Source: Hyphomicrobiales bacterium
GTDB taxonomy: Bacteria > Pseudomonadota > Alphaproteobacteria > Rhizobiales > Aestuariivirgaceae
Direction: 5' to 3'
Length of the DNA stretch: 64,000 nt
Assembly: GCA_025363755.1 (NCBI GenBank)
Contig: JANYLQ010000046.1
Location: 23,930 to 87,929, forward strand
The position numbers and the translations under genes were made by a program. Shown one piece after another: positions 1-9,234 of the stretch; positions within the stretch are counted from its first letter, which is position 1; each line of letters starts with the position of its first letter. The notes under the pieces are model-generated. The model had not been told where the DNA came from, did not search any database, and saw nothing but the letters and a program-made list of their open reading frames with translations.

Positions 1-26
1 TAGCCATTCAGTTGAGATCAAATCTC

Positions 27-1052
27 TCACTTTGTAATTTCCTCAAACACCTGCGGTGCTTTCGATTTTGCTTCCAGCCACATGGGCACTGGCAAATTTT
101 TACTGCGCAAGAATTCCGGATTGAAAAGCTTGGAAGCATAGCGCGTGCCATAATCGCAGAGGATGGTCACAATGGTGTGGCCTGGTCCCATTTGTTTGGC
201 AAGCGCCATAGCGCCCGCCACATTCACGCCTGTTGATCCGCCCATGCACAGGCCTTCATGTTCCAGCAGATCAAAGGCAATTTGAATGGCTTCATTGTCA
301 TGCACCTGAAATGCATCATCGATCACAGCGCCTTCCAAGTTTGCAGTAATGCGCCCTTGGCCAATGCCTTCAGTGATCGATGATCCTTCGGATTTCAATT
401 CGCCATGTTTGTAAAAGTTATAAAGTGCAGCGCCCATCGGATCGGCCAGCGCAATGCGAATATTTTTGTTATGTTTTTTAAGCGCCATGCTCACGCCAGC
501 CAGCGTTCCACCTGAACCAACAGCGCAGGCAAACCCATCAACCTTGCCATTGGTTTGCGACCAAATCTCTGGCCCTGTGCCTTCAATATGCGCATTGCGA
601 TTGGCGATATTATCAAACTGATTGGCCCACACAGCGCCCATGGCCTTGGCCAAGCGACCCGAATATCTCACATAATTGTTCGGGTTCTTATAAGGCACCG
701 CAGGCACTTCAATGAGTTCCGCACCCAGCTGGCGTAATACATCTTTCTTCTCTTGGGCTTGCGTATCGGGGATCACGATGACAGTTTTAAAGCCCATGGC
801 ATTGGCCACTACACATAAGCCGATGCCTGTGTTGCCAGCCGTACCTTCAACAATTGTCCCGCCCGGTTTCAATTCACCGCGCTTGATCGCATCTTTAATT
901 ATAAATAGCGCTGCACGGTCTTTCACCGATTGGCCGGGGTTCATGAATTCGGCTTTGCCGAGTATCGTACAACCCGTCAGCTCCGATGCTTTGCGCAATT
1001 GAATGAGGGGCGTGTTGCCAATGGCATCAATAACATTGTGGCGAATATCCAT
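27..1052 (-). CDS. cysK: Cysteine synthase A-like PLP enzyme
   Basis: A fold-type II PLP enzyme of 341 aa, probably an O-acetylserine sulfhydrylase that makes cysteine from O-acetylserine and sulfide in the cytoplasm. Visible signatures are NTPLIQL near residue 13, the PLP lysine in NPGQSVKDRAA (about K44), a phosphate loop GTAGNTG (the commoner form is TSGNTG) and GSGGTLAG. I start at ATG 1052 because AAGGAG lies 7 bases upstream; a longer reading begins with TTG at 1058. The C-terminal tail beyond the core resembles the longer rhizobial CysK group. The TAGNTG variant leaves room for a related activity such as cystathionine beta-synthase-like chemistry. The family call is firm and the exact substrate less so. 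Confidence 0.85.
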   Translation of the reverse strand: MDIRHNVIDAIGNTPLIQLRKASELTGCTILGKAEFMNPGQSVKDRAALFIIKDAIKRGELKPGGTIVEGTAGNTGIGLCVVANAMGFKTVIVIPDTQAQEKKDVLRQLGAELIEVPAVPYKNPNNYVRYSGRLAKAMGAVWANQFDNIANRNAHIEGTGPEIWSQTNGKVDGFACAVGSGGTLAGVSMALKKHNKNIRIALADPMGAALYNFYKHGELKSEGSSITEGIGQGRITANLEGAVIDDAFQVHDNEAIQIAFDLLEHEGLCMGGSTGVNVAGAMALAKQMGPGHTIVTILCDYGTRYASKLFNPEFLRSKNLPVPMWLEAKSKAPQVFEEITK

Positions 1053-1138
1053 GGGCAACTCCTTGTGAAAACATAAATTGCCCTAGATCAGCATCAAATG
1101 CAAAGGGCTGATCATGTGCATGACCAGCCCTTCAAATT

Positions 1139-1214
1139 TGGCTCCCCGAGCTGGACTCGAACCAGCGACAATTCGATTAACAGTCGAATGCTCTACCAAC
1201 TGAGCTATCAGGGA
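1139..1214 (-). tRNA. tRNA-Asn (anticodon GTT)
   Basis: A 76-base cloverleaf on the minus strand. The acceptor strands TCCCTGA and TCGGGGA pair with one G-T wobble, the D arm reads GCTCAGTTGGTAGAGC, the anticodon loop CTGTTAA gives GTT, the T arm contains GGTTCGAGTCC, and the discriminator G is followed by an encoded CCA. Confidence 0.95.
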
Positions 1215-1328
1215 ATATGTTGAGCGCTATAGCAGATGATATTTAACGCGCAAACCCTAAATTTTACTTTCTTCTAAGGTGCTGAAAATTGCATTATTGA
1301 CACTATATAACTGGTTTGGGGAGAACGC

Positions 1329-1604
1329 ATGGCACGCCACATCAAATTTGCAGGTTTTAACGTCCGCGTTCCGGCCCATCCATTGTTGCGGGCAGCGTTG
1401 GGAATAGCGCTGGTATTTGGTGGCATATTTAGCTTTTTGCCGATCCTCGGCGTTTGGATGTTGCCGTTGGGACTGATTATTCTTTCGATTGATTCTGCGT
1501 TGATCAGAAGGTTTCGTAGAAAATCGACAGTCCGTTTGGGGCGCTGGCTTTTGCAGCGATGGCCCAATTTTGCGCGCCGCGTTGGTTTTGGCGTGGCAGC
1601 TTGA
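1329..1604 (+). CDS. Small conserved membrane protein
   Basis: A 91-aa protein with a basic N-terminus, two closely spaced hydrophobic segments (about residues 20-36 and 40-56) broken by LPILGVW, and a strongly basic tail with RRFRRK and RRW. This looks like the short PGPGW-type inner-membrane proteins seen in Rhizobiales, whose function is unknown. GGGGAG precedes the ATG. It sits between tRNA-Asn and tRNA-Cys genes on the opposite strand, so it is probably monocistronic. The gene call is good; no function can be assigned. Confidence 0.7.
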   Translation: MARHIKFAGFNVRVPAHPLLRAALGIALVFGGIFSFLPILGVWMLPLGLIILSIDSALIRRFRRKSTVRLGRWLLQRWPNFARRVGFGVAA

Positions 1605-1619
1605 TATTTGAAGGAAATT

Positions 1620-1693
1620 TGGAGGCCTCGCCCAGAATCGAACTGGGATGCAAGGATTTGCAATCCTCTGCGTAACCACTCCGCCACGAGGCC
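1620..1693 (-). tRNA. tRNA-Cys (anticodon GCA)
   Basis: A 74-base cloverleaf on the minus strand. The acceptor strands GGCCTCG and CGAGGCC pair perfectly, the anticodon loop TTGCAAA gives GCA, the T arm carries CAGTTCGATTCTG, and discriminator T is followed by an encoded CCA. Confidence 0.95.
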
Positions 1694-1911
1694 TCTTTTG
1701 GTGGTCGGCGGGTTATAAGCACAGAAGATTAAAGAAACAACACCATGTTTGAGCTTTCAATAACTAATTGCATTGAGGGTTAGTGGCGCGGTCGAAAGTT
1801 AATTTGCACCAAATTCAAATGAATGCATTTAGGCTGAACAAAAACCAGATTTCATGGACTTTTCTGAGTGAAGCAGCTAAGTGGAGCAATCAAAACGTTA
1901 ATGGAAAAGCC

Positions 1912-2574
1912 ATGCTCAATTTCGCTCAAGCCCGCACGAATATGGTCGACAGTCAACTTCGCCCCAACGGCGTAACGGATGGCCGGATATTGGATGCGAT
2001 GCAATCGGTCATGCGCGAAAATTTTGTTGGGCGGGCTCAGCAATCACTCGCCTATATGGATGGTGATGTGGCTTTAAACGAAGCCATAGTTGGCCCGCGT
2101 TTTCTCATCGAACCGATGGCATTTGCGCGTATGCTGCAAGTTGCAGAGTTAGATCCAAGCGACCGCGTGTTGGATGTAGGCGCTGCTTCTGGCTATGGTG
2201 CTGCAGTGCTGTCTAAACTGGTTTCGCACGTTATTGCTCTCGAGCAAGACGCAGGCTTGGCCACTCTTGCGCGGCAAAATCTCGCAGGGTTGGCAAATGT
2301 TGGTATCGTTGAAGGCAGCCTTGCCCAAGGTTCTCCAAGTTCAGAATTGTTTGACTTAATCGTTATTGAAGGTCGCATTGATGAAGTGCCTAATGAACTG
2401 TTTTCTCAGGTGAAAGACGGTGGGCGCGTGGTGGCTGCAATAGGCACACGTGATAACGCGAAATGCTGTGTTTACAGCATATCAGGACATACCCACACAA
2501 AACGTGCAGCCTTTGACATTTCTGTTGCGGCCTTGCCTAGCTTTGGAAAACCAAAAACGACGTTTGCTTTTTAA
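1912..2574 (+). CDS. Protein-L-isoaspartate O-methyltransferase family protein
   Basis: A 220-aa SAM-dependent methyltransferase of the PCMT family, which repairs isoaspartyl residues in damaged proteins. The sequence shows the N-terminal ARTNMVDSQLRPNGVTD block, the FLIEPMAFARMLQ segment and SAM motif I as VLDVGAASGYGAAVL (residues about 87-100; the common form is DVGCGSGY). I start at ATG 1912; upstream codons back to 1783 are open but do not resemble the family. It precedes the tolC-family gene, a common rhizobial order. Motif I differs from typical Pcm, so catalysis of isoaspartate repair is inferred from family only. Confidence 0.8.
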   Translation: MLNFAQARTNMVDSQLRPNGVTDGRILDAMQSVMRENFVGRAQQSLAYMDGDVALNEAIVGPRFLIEPMAFARMLQVAELDPSDRVLDVGAASGYGAAVLSKLVSHVIALEQDAGLATLARQNLAGLANVGIVEGSLAQGSPSSELFDLIVIEGRIDEVPNELFSQVKDGGRVVAAIGTRDNAKCCVYSISGHTHTKRAAFDISVAALPSFGKPKTTFAF

Positions 2575-2655
2575 CCCAATCCGACCTATATCGGATTGTA
2601 ATAGGGGTGAAGACGTAACACCTGATTCCGCAACTGGGTTTTCACCCTGTCATAC

Positions 2656-2686
2656 GGTGTTCAGAGTTGAAGCGCGGTCGAACACC
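2656..2686. promoter_or_regulatory. Inverted repeat upstream of tolC
   Basis: A perfect 7-base inverted repeat, GGTGTTC and GAACACC, separated by 17 bases in the 165-base gap before the TolC-family gene. It could be an operator or part of the 5' leader. I see no clear promoter boxes near it. A second hairpin (AATCCGA and TCGGATT near 2580) follows the methyltransferase gene but has no T-run. Confidence 0.3.
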
Positions 2687-2723
2687 TCAGGGATGGCAGA
2701 ACGGGTGTATAGAGGTAATTAGA

Positions 2724-4097
2724 TTGCAGATTCATGTTCGTATGCGCGCCCTATTGTTGGGCGCTATTGCTGTTTTTGCTTTGGCAAACACATCATCGGT
2801 TTTAGCAGAAACGCTGGCTCAGGCCATGTCTAGCGCTTACCACAATAACTCCACACTTGAATCTGAGCGTGCTGCTTTGCGCGCGACAGATGAAAATGTT
2901 CCGCAGGCTCTCTCCGGTTGGCGTCCCACGATTACCGCGAATGAAAGCGTTACTCACACTTGGACAGATACTTCAATCCCATTGGGAACTAAGGGTGAGG
3001 CCACCCGGGGTGATCTATCAATTACATTAAGCCAACCAATTTTTAGAGGCTTCAAAACAGTTGAATCAACCGCTGTTGCGGAAGCGCAAGTGAATGCGGG
3101 GAGGCAGAATCTTTTGGTTGTCGAGCAGACAACGCTATTTAATGCCATTCAAGCCTATATGAATGTTATTCAATTTCGGCAAATCCTGGGTTTGCGCCAA
3201 AAAAATGTTAATGTTTTGCAGAAGCAATTGAATGCGACCCAAGCGCGTTTTAACGCTGGCGAATTGACGCGCACTGATGTTTCGCAAGCCCGCGCAACGT
3301 TGAGCGGTTCGCAGGGTCAGTTAGCAATTGCAGTCGCGAACGTGAAAGCAGCGGAGGCTAATTTTCTACAGATCGTTGGCCATTCTCCTGGAAAACTTGC
3401 AGTGCCACGCTTGGCACCTCGTCCTCGCAGTTTGAATGAGGCCCAGTCAATTGCCCAACAGACTAATCCTAACATCCTTTTCGCGGCGCAAGTTCAAGAT
3501 GCTTCCGAACATCAAATTGGCGTTATTGGTGGCGATTTGTTGCCGCAATTTGGTGTTTCAGCTTCTGCAAGTCTCGACCGTAATTTCAATAATGATCAAT
3601 ATACTGCCGTTGGCACAATTCAGGGCTCCTTGGTAGTGCCGATTTATGAAGCTGGTCGGACCTATTCCAGTGTGCGGCAAGCTAAGGAAACGGCCAGCCA
3701 GAACCGTCTTAAGGTTGTATCCGCTGTACGAAATGTTCGTGAGAGCGTGACGAACGCTTGGAACAATATTATATCGACGGGCCAAGGGCTTGCGTCTGCC
3801 CGGTCTCAAGTTGCAGCTTCACGCTTGGCCCTTGATGGTGTTCAACAGGAATATCAAGTTGGCTCTCGGTCAACCATTGAAGTGTTGAACGCTGAACAAA
3901 CACTTGTGGGCTCTGAAATTTCGCAAGTGACAGCCCAGCATGATCAAGTTATCGCGTCTTATTCACTCTTGGCTTCAATGGGGCACCTCACGGCTCGGCA
4001 TCTTGGCATTGGTGGGCTCTATGATCCGAAGGACCACTATAATGATGTGCGTAACAAGTGGATCGGTCTTGACGCTGAAAGTGGTGAGTTGCAGTAA
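2724..4097 (+). CDS. tolC: TolC-family outer-membrane efflux/secretion protein
   Basis: A TolC-type outer-membrane channel of about 457 aa that joins inner-membrane efflux pumps or type I secretion complexes across the periplasm. It has a signal peptide (basic start, hydrophobic core, cleavage after SSVLA) followed by two repeated OEP helical modules: the block with NVLQKQLNATQARFNAGELT and the later block with QQEYQVGSRSTIEVLNAEQ. These match the classic TolC pattern. I chose TTG 2724 because AGAGGT lies 7 bases upstream; ATG 2742 also gives a good signal peptide but has no ribosome site. It may serve the type I exporter at 22.7-25.8 kb, which lacks its own porin. Confidence 0.88.
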   Translation: MQIHVRMRALLLGAIAVFALANTSSVLAETLAQAMSSAYHNNSTLESERAALRATDENVPQALSGWRPTITANESVTHTWTDTSIPLGTKGEATRGDLSITLSQPIFRGFKTVESTAVAEAQVNAGRQNLLVVEQTTLFNAIQAYMNVIQFRQILGLRQKNVNVLQKQLNATQARFNAGELTRTDVSQARATLSGSQGQLAIAVANVKAAEANFLQIVGHSPGKLAVPRLAPRPRSLNEAQSIAQQTNPNILFAAQVQDASEHQIGVIGGDLLPQFGVSASASLDRNFNNDQYTAVGTIQGSLVVPIYEAGRTYSSVRQAKETASQNRLKVVSAVRNVRESVTNAWNNIISTGQGLASARSQVAASRLALDGVQQEYQVGSRSTIEVLNAEQTLVGSEISQVTAQHDQVIASYSLLASMGHLTARHLGIGGLYDPKDHYNDVRNKWIGLDAESGELQ

Positions 4098-4176
4098 GCC
4101 TTTGTGTACATTGTATGTGAGATGACGTAGAGTTTCACATCTCAAGTGCGAACGCAAATAAGGGGCCTTTCGTTCC

Positions 4177-4935
4177 GTGACCGTTGAACCACGCGTAGAA
4201 GAATTATTAGCGTCGATCCGCAAGGCCATTGATGATGACTTGGGTGGTATTTCTGCGCCGCCTTCCACCAAAACATCCGGCAACTCACAGGGTACGTTGA
4301 TGCGCGGTGCGCTTCGCGAAATGCGCGTAAATTTTGATCCCAGCGCAGCTGGCCGCGAGCAAGCTGACGGTGAAATTTCGCAATTGCGCGAACGCATCGG
4401 GCGCAGTCGCAGTGATTCAGCTTTTGCAATAAGCCCGCCTAGCCCGAAACCTCACGTGCCACGTGCGTCGCTGGCACCAGAACCAACCAAACGTAACGGC
4501 ATTGGCAGCATCTTGTCTGGTGAGATATCGCGCCCCGAACTGCCGCCGCGTCAGCCGCCCGTTTTGCGCCAGACTTACGTTGAAGAAGCGCCGCGCTATG
4601 TTGAACCACCTGTCTATGAGCCTGAATATCTGGAGCAGGCATGGGATGAACAGGCTGAACCCGAACACCAACAAGAATATTATGAACCGGCTTATGCCCC
4701 TCAGCCCTCGCAAGGCGCGTTGGTTTCACCCAGTACTGCTTATTCCGCGCAGAATTCATTTCAGCAATTGTCCGATGCCATTATGGCCCGCGCTTCAGGC
4801 GACCGTGGCATTGAAGATATCACTCAGAATTTGTTACGCGGCATGCTCAAAACTTGGCTGGATGATAATCTGCCGCAACTGGTTGAAAAACTGGTGCGCG
4901 AAGAGATTGAGCGCGTGGCGAGACGGGGAAGATAA
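4177..4935 (+). CDS. popZ: PopZ-type polar organizing protein (DUF2497)
   Basis: A 252-aa protein with the PopZ plan. An N-terminal helix (EELLASIRKAIDDD) binds clients in Caulobacter PopZ. A long low-complexity region rich in Pro, Glu, Tyr and Gln (about residues 85-190) follows. The conserved C-terminal helices contain NLLRGMLKTWLDDNLPQLVE and drive self-assembly. PopZ forms a cytoplasmic matrix at the cell pole that anchors ParB and signalling proteins. The start is GTG 4177 after AAGGGG. The linker is acidic and Tyr-rich (EYYEPAY). Location just before valS matches other Rhizobiales. Confidence 0.85.
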   Translation: MTVEPRVEELLASIRKAIDDDLGGISAPPSTKTSGNSQGTLMRGALREMRVNFDPSAAGREQADGEISQLRERIGRSRSDSAFAISPPSPKPHVPRASLAPEPTKRNGIGSILSGEISRPELPPRQPPVLRQTYVEEAPRYVEPPVYEPEYLEQAWDEQAEPEHQQEYYEPAYAPQPSQGALVSPSTAYSAQNSFQQLSDAIMARASGDRGIEDITQNLLRGMLKTWLDDNLPQLVEKLVREEIERVARRGR

Positions 4936-4951
4936 TTCTCTCTTCTTTTTC

Positions 4952-5039
4952 CGTCATCCCAGCGCAGGCTGGGATCCAGCTAGCCACATCATCTATTTTG
5001 ACCGAAGAAAGCTGGATGCCAGCCGTCGCTGGCATGACG
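4952..5039. repeat. Palindromic intergenic repeat, copy 1
   Basis: An 88-base element beginning CGTCATCCC and ending GCATGACG. Its outer arms form imperfect hairpins such as CCAGCGCAGGCTGG and CCAGCCGTCGCTGG. It lies between popZ and valS. It belongs to the same family as the copies at 13.7, 14.4, 15.6, 17.9 and 20.2 kb, all bounded by CGTCAT and ATGACG-like ends. Confidence 0.75.
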
Positions 5040-5130
5040 GCATTTTAACATCAATTTCCGCACCTGTTGCGCCAATCGCGCGTCTAGTGTTTAAGCCCTT
5101 CAAACTCACTTAAATTAAAGAATCCCTTCA

Positions 5131-7785
5131 ATGACTCTCGACACAAAATTCGTTCCCGCCGAAATGGAAGCCCGTCTGTATAAGCAGTGGGAAGAGGGTG
5201 GTTATTTCAAGCCGGGCCGCAAGCCAAACGCCAAGCCTTTTACCATCGTCATTCCGCCGCCCAACGTCACAGGCTCGCTGCACATGGGCCATGCACTCAA
5301 CAACACCATTCAAGATGTTTTAGTGCGCTTTGAGCGCATGCGGGGCAGGGATGTTCTCTGGCAACCGGGCACTGACCATGCAGGCATCGCCACACAAATG
5401 GTAGTGGAACGCCTGCTTGCCAAAGAAAATAAAACTGACCGCAAAACCATGGGCCGCGAAGCTTTTCTCAAACGCGTGTGGGAATGGAAAGAGGAATCTG
5501 GCGGCATCATCACACAACAGCTCCGCCGCTTGGGTGCATCCTGTGATTGGAGTCGTGAACGCTTCACCATGGATGAAGGCCTCAGCAAAGCGGTGCGCAA
5601 AGTATTCGTGCAGCTCTATAAAGAGGGGCTGATTTATAAAGACACGCGATTGGTCAATTGGGATCCCGTTTTCGAAACCGCGATCAGCGATCTTGAAGTT
5701 GAGACTCGCGAAACCAAGGGTGCCATGTGGTCATTCGCCTATCCGTTGGTCGATGGTGAAATTGATGGTCTGAAAGAAATCGTCATTTCCACCACGCGCC
5801 CCGAAACCATGTTGGGTGATGGCGCGGTAGCAGTGCATCCTTCTGATGAGCGCTATAAAAATCTTGTTGGAAAATATGTGTGGCTTCCCATTGCCAACCG
5901 GAAAATCCCCATCATCGCCGATGAATATCCCGATCCAGAATTTGGCACGGGTGCTGTGAAGATTACAGGCGCGCATGATGAAAACGATTTTCATGTGGCC
6001 AAGCGCAATAACATTCCGCTCATCATGTTGATGGACAAAAAAGCGCGGATGATTTCCACGCCCGAAAACCATGTGCCCGAACGCTACAACGGCGTTGATC
6101 GTTATAAAGCGCGTGAAATGGTGCTGGCCGAAATTGAAGAGCTTGGTTTTTACCGCGGCAAAGAAGAGAAAATGATTCCGCAGCCCTTCGGTGATCGCTC
6201 CAATGTGGTCATCGAGCCGATGCTGACCGAGCAATGGTATGTGAATGCGGGCGAACTCGCGAAGCCTGCAATCGCTGCCGTAAAAAACGGCGATACCAAA
6301 TTTGTGCCTGCCAATTGGGATAAAACTTATTTCGAATGGATGAACAACATCCAACCCTGGTGCATCTCGCGCCAACTCTGGTGGGGCCATCAGATTCCAG
6401 CTTGGTATGGCGATGACGGAAAAATTTACGTCGAAGAAACTGAAGAACACGCGCAAGCCGCCGCTGGGCCAAATGTAAAACTCACACGCGATGAAGACGT
6501 GCTCGATACGTGGTTCTCATCGGCCCTCTGGCCGTTCTCTACGCTTGGTTGGCCAGAGCAAACGCCAATCCTCAAGCGCCATTATAAAACCGATGTGCTG
6601 GTCACAGGGTTCGACATCATTTTCTTCTGGGTCGCCCGCATGATGATGATGGGCCTGCATTTCATGGATGGCGAAGTGCCGTTTGAAACGGTCTACATTC
6701 ATGCTCTGGTGCGTGACGAAAAGGGCCAGAAAATGTCGAAGTCCAAGGGCAATGTCATTGACCCATTGGAATTGATCGACGAGTTCGGCGCTGACGCATT
6801 GCGCTTCACCATGGCTGCGATGGCTGCTCAAGGCCGTGATCTCAAGCTCGCCAAATCGCGCGTGGAAGGTTACCGCAACTTCGCCACCAAGCTGTGGAAC
6901 GCGGCGCGTTTTGCAGAAATGAATGGCGTGGCGAAAGATGAAAATTTCGATCCCGTCGCTGCCCGCGTCACCGTCAATCGCTGGATTGCAGGTGAAGCCG
7001 CGCGCTGCCGTGACCTCGTCACCAAAGCCATCGAAGACCACAAATATAATGAAGCCGCCAGCGCGCTTTATCAGTTCGCATGGAATGTGTATTGCGATTG
7101 GTATGTGGAGTTGATCAAGCCGATTTTAACGGGAACCGACGAGACCGCCAAAGCCGAAACCCGCGCCTGCGCCGCATGGGCGTTTGAGCAAATCCTCGTC
7201 TTGCTGCACCCCTTCATGCCCTTCATCACCGAAGAGTTGTGGAGCAAAACCGCGTCGCGCTCTGGTATGTTGATCGACGCCAGCTGGCCCACATACATTG
7301 GCCTCGGCGATGCCGCAGCCGATGCCGAAATGAACTGGGTCATCCGCCTCATTTCCGAAATCCGCTCGGTGCGCGCCGAAATGAATGTGAACGCCGGTGC
7401 CAAAATCCCATGCGTGATTGTGGGCGCTGCCCAAGAAGCACGTATGCGCACCGCCAACTGGGAAGCTGAAATCATGCGGCTGGCAAGATTGAGTTCGCTG
7501 GTGTTCGAAGACTCCGTTCCCCCCCAATCCGCCCAAATCCCGCTCGATGAAGCCACAGTGGCACTGCCACTCGAAGGCATGATCGACTTCACCGCCGAAC
7601 GTGCGCGGCTCAATAAAGAGCTCGAAAAAATCGCCAAGGATATGGGCGGCATCGATGGTCGCTTGAACAACCCAGGCTTCGTCGCCAAAGCGCCACCAGA
7701 AGTGCTGGTCGAAAGCCGCGAGTTGAAGGCGCAGTTGGAAGAGAAGAAGGCGAAGGTGCTTGAGGCGTTGAAGAGGCTGGGGTGA
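5131..7785 (+). CDS. valS: Valyl-tRNA synthetase
   Basis: An 884-aa class I aminoacyl-tRNA synthetase that charges tRNA-Val. The HIGH motif appears as PNVTGSLHMGH (HMGH at residues 51-54) and the KMSKS motif as GQKMSKSKG (residues 532-539). The CP1 editing domain lies between them, with TTRPETMLGD near residue 220. The anticodon-binding domain follows, and the protein ends in the coiled coil typical of ValRS (about residues 815-884, rich in Leu, Lys and Glu). ATG 5131 gives the normal MTLDTKF-type start. Length is normal for alphaproteobacteria. Confidence 0.97.
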   Translation: MTLDTKFVPAEMEARLYKQWEEGGYFKPGRKPNAKPFTIVIPPPNVTGSLHMGHALNNTIQDVLVRFERMRGRDVLWQPGTDHAGIATQMVVERLLAKENKTDRKTMGREAFLKRVWEWKEESGGIITQQLRRLGASCDWSRERFTMDEGLSKAVRKVFVQLYKEGLIYKDTRLVNWDPVFETAISDLEVETRETKGAMWSFAYPLVDGEIDGLKEIVISTTRPETMLGDGAVAVHPSDERYKNLVGKYVWLPIANRKIPIIADEYPDPEFGTGAVKITGAHDENDFHVAKRNNIPLIMLMDKKARMISTPENHVPERYNGVDRYKAREMVLAEIEELGFYRGKEEKMIPQPFGDRSNVVIEPMLTEQWYVNAGELAKPAIAAVKNGDTKFVPANWDKTYFEWMNNIQPWCISRQLWWGHQIPAWYGDDGKIYVEETEEHAQAAAGPNVKLTRDEDVLDTWFSSALWPFSTLGWPEQTPILKRHYKTDVLVTGFDIIFFWVARMMMMGLHFMDGEVPFETVYIHALVRDEKGQKMSKSKGNVIDPLELIDEFGADALRFTMAAMAAQGRDLKLAKSRVEGYRNFATKLWNAARFAEMNGVAKDENFDPVAARVTVNRWIAGEAARCRDLVTKAIEDHKYNEAASALYQFAWNVYCDWYVELIKPILTGTDETAKAETRACAAWAFEQILVLLHPFMPFITEELWSKTASRSGMLIDASWPTYIGLGDAAADAEMNWVIRLISEIRSVRAEMNVNAGAKIPCVIVGAAQEARMRTANWEAEIMRLARLSSLVFEDSVPPQSAQIPLDEATVALPLEGMIDFTAERARLNKELEKIAKDMGGIDGRLNNPGFVAKAPPEVLVESRELKAQLEEKKAKVLEALKRLG

Positions 7786-7826
7786 GCAATTTGACTTTCG
7801 TAATCAGCGTATACGGAGAACGATAG

Positions 7827-8270
7827 ATGGCCGCAAAAGTACCAATACGCTTGTCGATTATTGAGATATTAAGACTTGTGTTTCTGGCGATTTTCTACCC
7901 ATCACGGTTTCAAGAGGAGGAAGCAGCTGATTGCAAGACACTTGAAACGCGCCCAAATGCGGATCTCATTCGTGTTAATATAGTTCGCAGTTCATACTTC
8001 GAATCATTTATTTTCGTGTTGACGGCGGTGGTGGTTGGGTGGTTCACCGCAAAAATTTCTCAATTTATGTGGGTTCAAAATAGACCTTTTGCTATAGGAC
8101 TTGCTATTGTTGGCACTGCGATCCTGTTATGGGCAACCGTCGCTGTAAAGGGATGGGAGGTTGCCTCATTTTCAACTGTGACGCTTGGAGAGAGGCTAAA
8201 CATTTGGGTATTTCGATTTCTCTACTGGCTAGGCACTATGCTACTTATCGCTGCAATATTTCTGGGATGA
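7827..8270 (+). CDS. Hypothetical membrane protein
   Basis: A 147-aa protein that I do not recognise. It has an N-terminal amphipathic stretch (IIEILRLVFLAIFYPSRF), then three hydrophobic segments at about residues 58-75, 88-106 and 128-146, so it is probably an inner-membrane protein. The motif NIVRSSYFESFIFVLTAVV opens the membrane part. GGAG lies 9 bases before the ATG. It follows valS by 41 bases but its base composition is more AT-rich. Repeats follow it directly. No function is proposed. Confidence 0.6.
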   Translation: MAAKVPIRLSIIEILRLVFLAIFYPSRFQEEEAADCKTLETRPNADLIRVNIVRSSYFESFIFVLTAVVVGWFTAKISQFMWVQNRPFAIGLAIVGTAILLWATVAVKGWEVASFSTVTLGERLNIWVFRFLYWLGTMLLIAAIFLG

Positions 8271-8305
8271 ATTTCGTACGGCGGCTTATGTCAACTTCAG
8301 AAACA

Positions 8306-8351
8306 TAGACTTTATAGCTTCCGTGTCGCGCTGAATCGCGGATAAAGTCTA
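8306..8351. repeat. Stem-loop with 10-base perfect arms
   Basis: TAGACTTTAT and ATAAAGTCTA form a perfect inverted repeat around a 26-base centre that contains a smaller CGCG-CTGAAT-CGCG hairpin. It begins 36 bases after the stop of the hypothetical membrane gene. It may act as a transcription end for that gene or be part of the neighbouring repeat. Confidence 0.5.
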
Positions 8352-8394
8352 GTAGTCGTGGAACTCCAGCACGCTGCTGCCAGAGCGCAGTCAG

Positions 8395-8545
8395 CCCTTC
8401 GGGCAGCTCCCCGGCAAAGCTGGTAGGAGCGTGTTGATTTTAAGTTTTGAATTTGTTGGACGCTAAGGGCGGTCTATCAACATCACGCTCCACCAGCTTG
8501 CTGGTGGGGTGAGCTTACGCGAACGCCGAAGGACTGAGGGGGTTC
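8395..8545. repeat. MITE-like imperfect inverted repeat
   Basis: Two imperfect arms of about 60 bases face each other. The left arm contains CAGTCAGCCCTTCGG, CAGCTCCCC and AAGCTGGTAGGAGCGTG. The right arm, read in reverse, contains CCTCAGTCCTTCGG, AGCTCACCCC and AAGCTGGTGGAGCGTG. There is no room for a transposase. This element and the stem-loop before it account for most of the 307-base gap between the membrane gene and ogt. Confidence 0.55.
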
Positions 8546-8577
8546 TTTGGTTGAAATATTTGATTTACAATACCCCC

Positions 8578-9084
8578 ATGCATTGCTTCCTCATCGACCG
8601 CATTCAAACGCCTATCGGAGACATGATCCTTGTGGCGCGTGATGGCGCTTTATTGTTGCTTGAGTTTGAGGACGCCACAGGCCGTGTGGAACGCGAGATG
8701 AGGCAACGCTTCAAAAGCCATGAATTGCAACAATCCGAAAACCCGTTTGGCTTATCCGAAATCATGCGGGACTATTTCAGCGGTAACATTCATGCAATCG
8801 ACACTATCCTCACCGATGGTGGCGGCACGTCTTTTGAGAAATCAGTCTGGGCCGAACTCCGCAAAATCCCCACGGGCACCACGGTCTCTTACGGCTCCAT
8901 TGCTCGTAAACTTGGCGACATTAATATGAGCCGCGCGGTGGGCACAGCCAATGGGCGCAATCCCATTGCCATCGTTGTTCCTTGCCACCGCGTGATTGGA
9001 GCTGATGGTTCGATGACCGGCTATGGCGGCGGCATTGCCCGCAAAGAATGGTTGCTTCGCCATGAAGGCGCGTTGCTGGTTTGA
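8578..9084 (+). CDS. ogt: Methylated-DNA--protein-cysteine methyltransferase
   Basis: A 168-aa suicide repair protein that moves the alkyl group from O6-alkylguanine to its own cysteine. The active-site motif IVVPCHRVIG is present (Cys near residue 133), with the helix-turn-helix region (GTTVSYGSIARKLG and AVGTANGRNP) just before it and GGGIARKEWLLRHEG at the end. ATG 8578 is the natural start; the open frame extends upstream to 8509 only because it reads into the MITE-like repeat. No strong ribosome site is seen. It is a short Ogt form without an Ada domain. Confidence 0.9.
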   Translation: MHCFLIDRIQTPIGDMILVARDGALLLLEFEDATGRVEREMRQRFKSHELQQSENPFGLSEIMRDYFSGNIHAIDTILTDGGGTSFEKSVWAELRKIPTGTTVSYGSIARKLGDINMSRAVGTANGRNPIAIVVPCHRVIGADGSMTGYGGGIARKEWLLRHEGALLV

Positions 9085-9234
9085 GCAAAAAGGCGTGAGC
9101 GTCCCCACGAACCAGTTTGCACCAGCTTTGAAATTTTATAGGCAAAATTTCGAAAATCCGTCTTCACAATATCAAACAGCAGGGCCGCTGACTTAAACGA
9201 CCGAACTGATATATAATCCTAATATAAGAACAAG

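Noticed and set aside
5731..6456. A 241-codon open frame on the minus strand inside valS
   Set aside because: It is a shadow of valS in the opposite strand; its His/Phe-rich product resembles no protein and there is no start signal.
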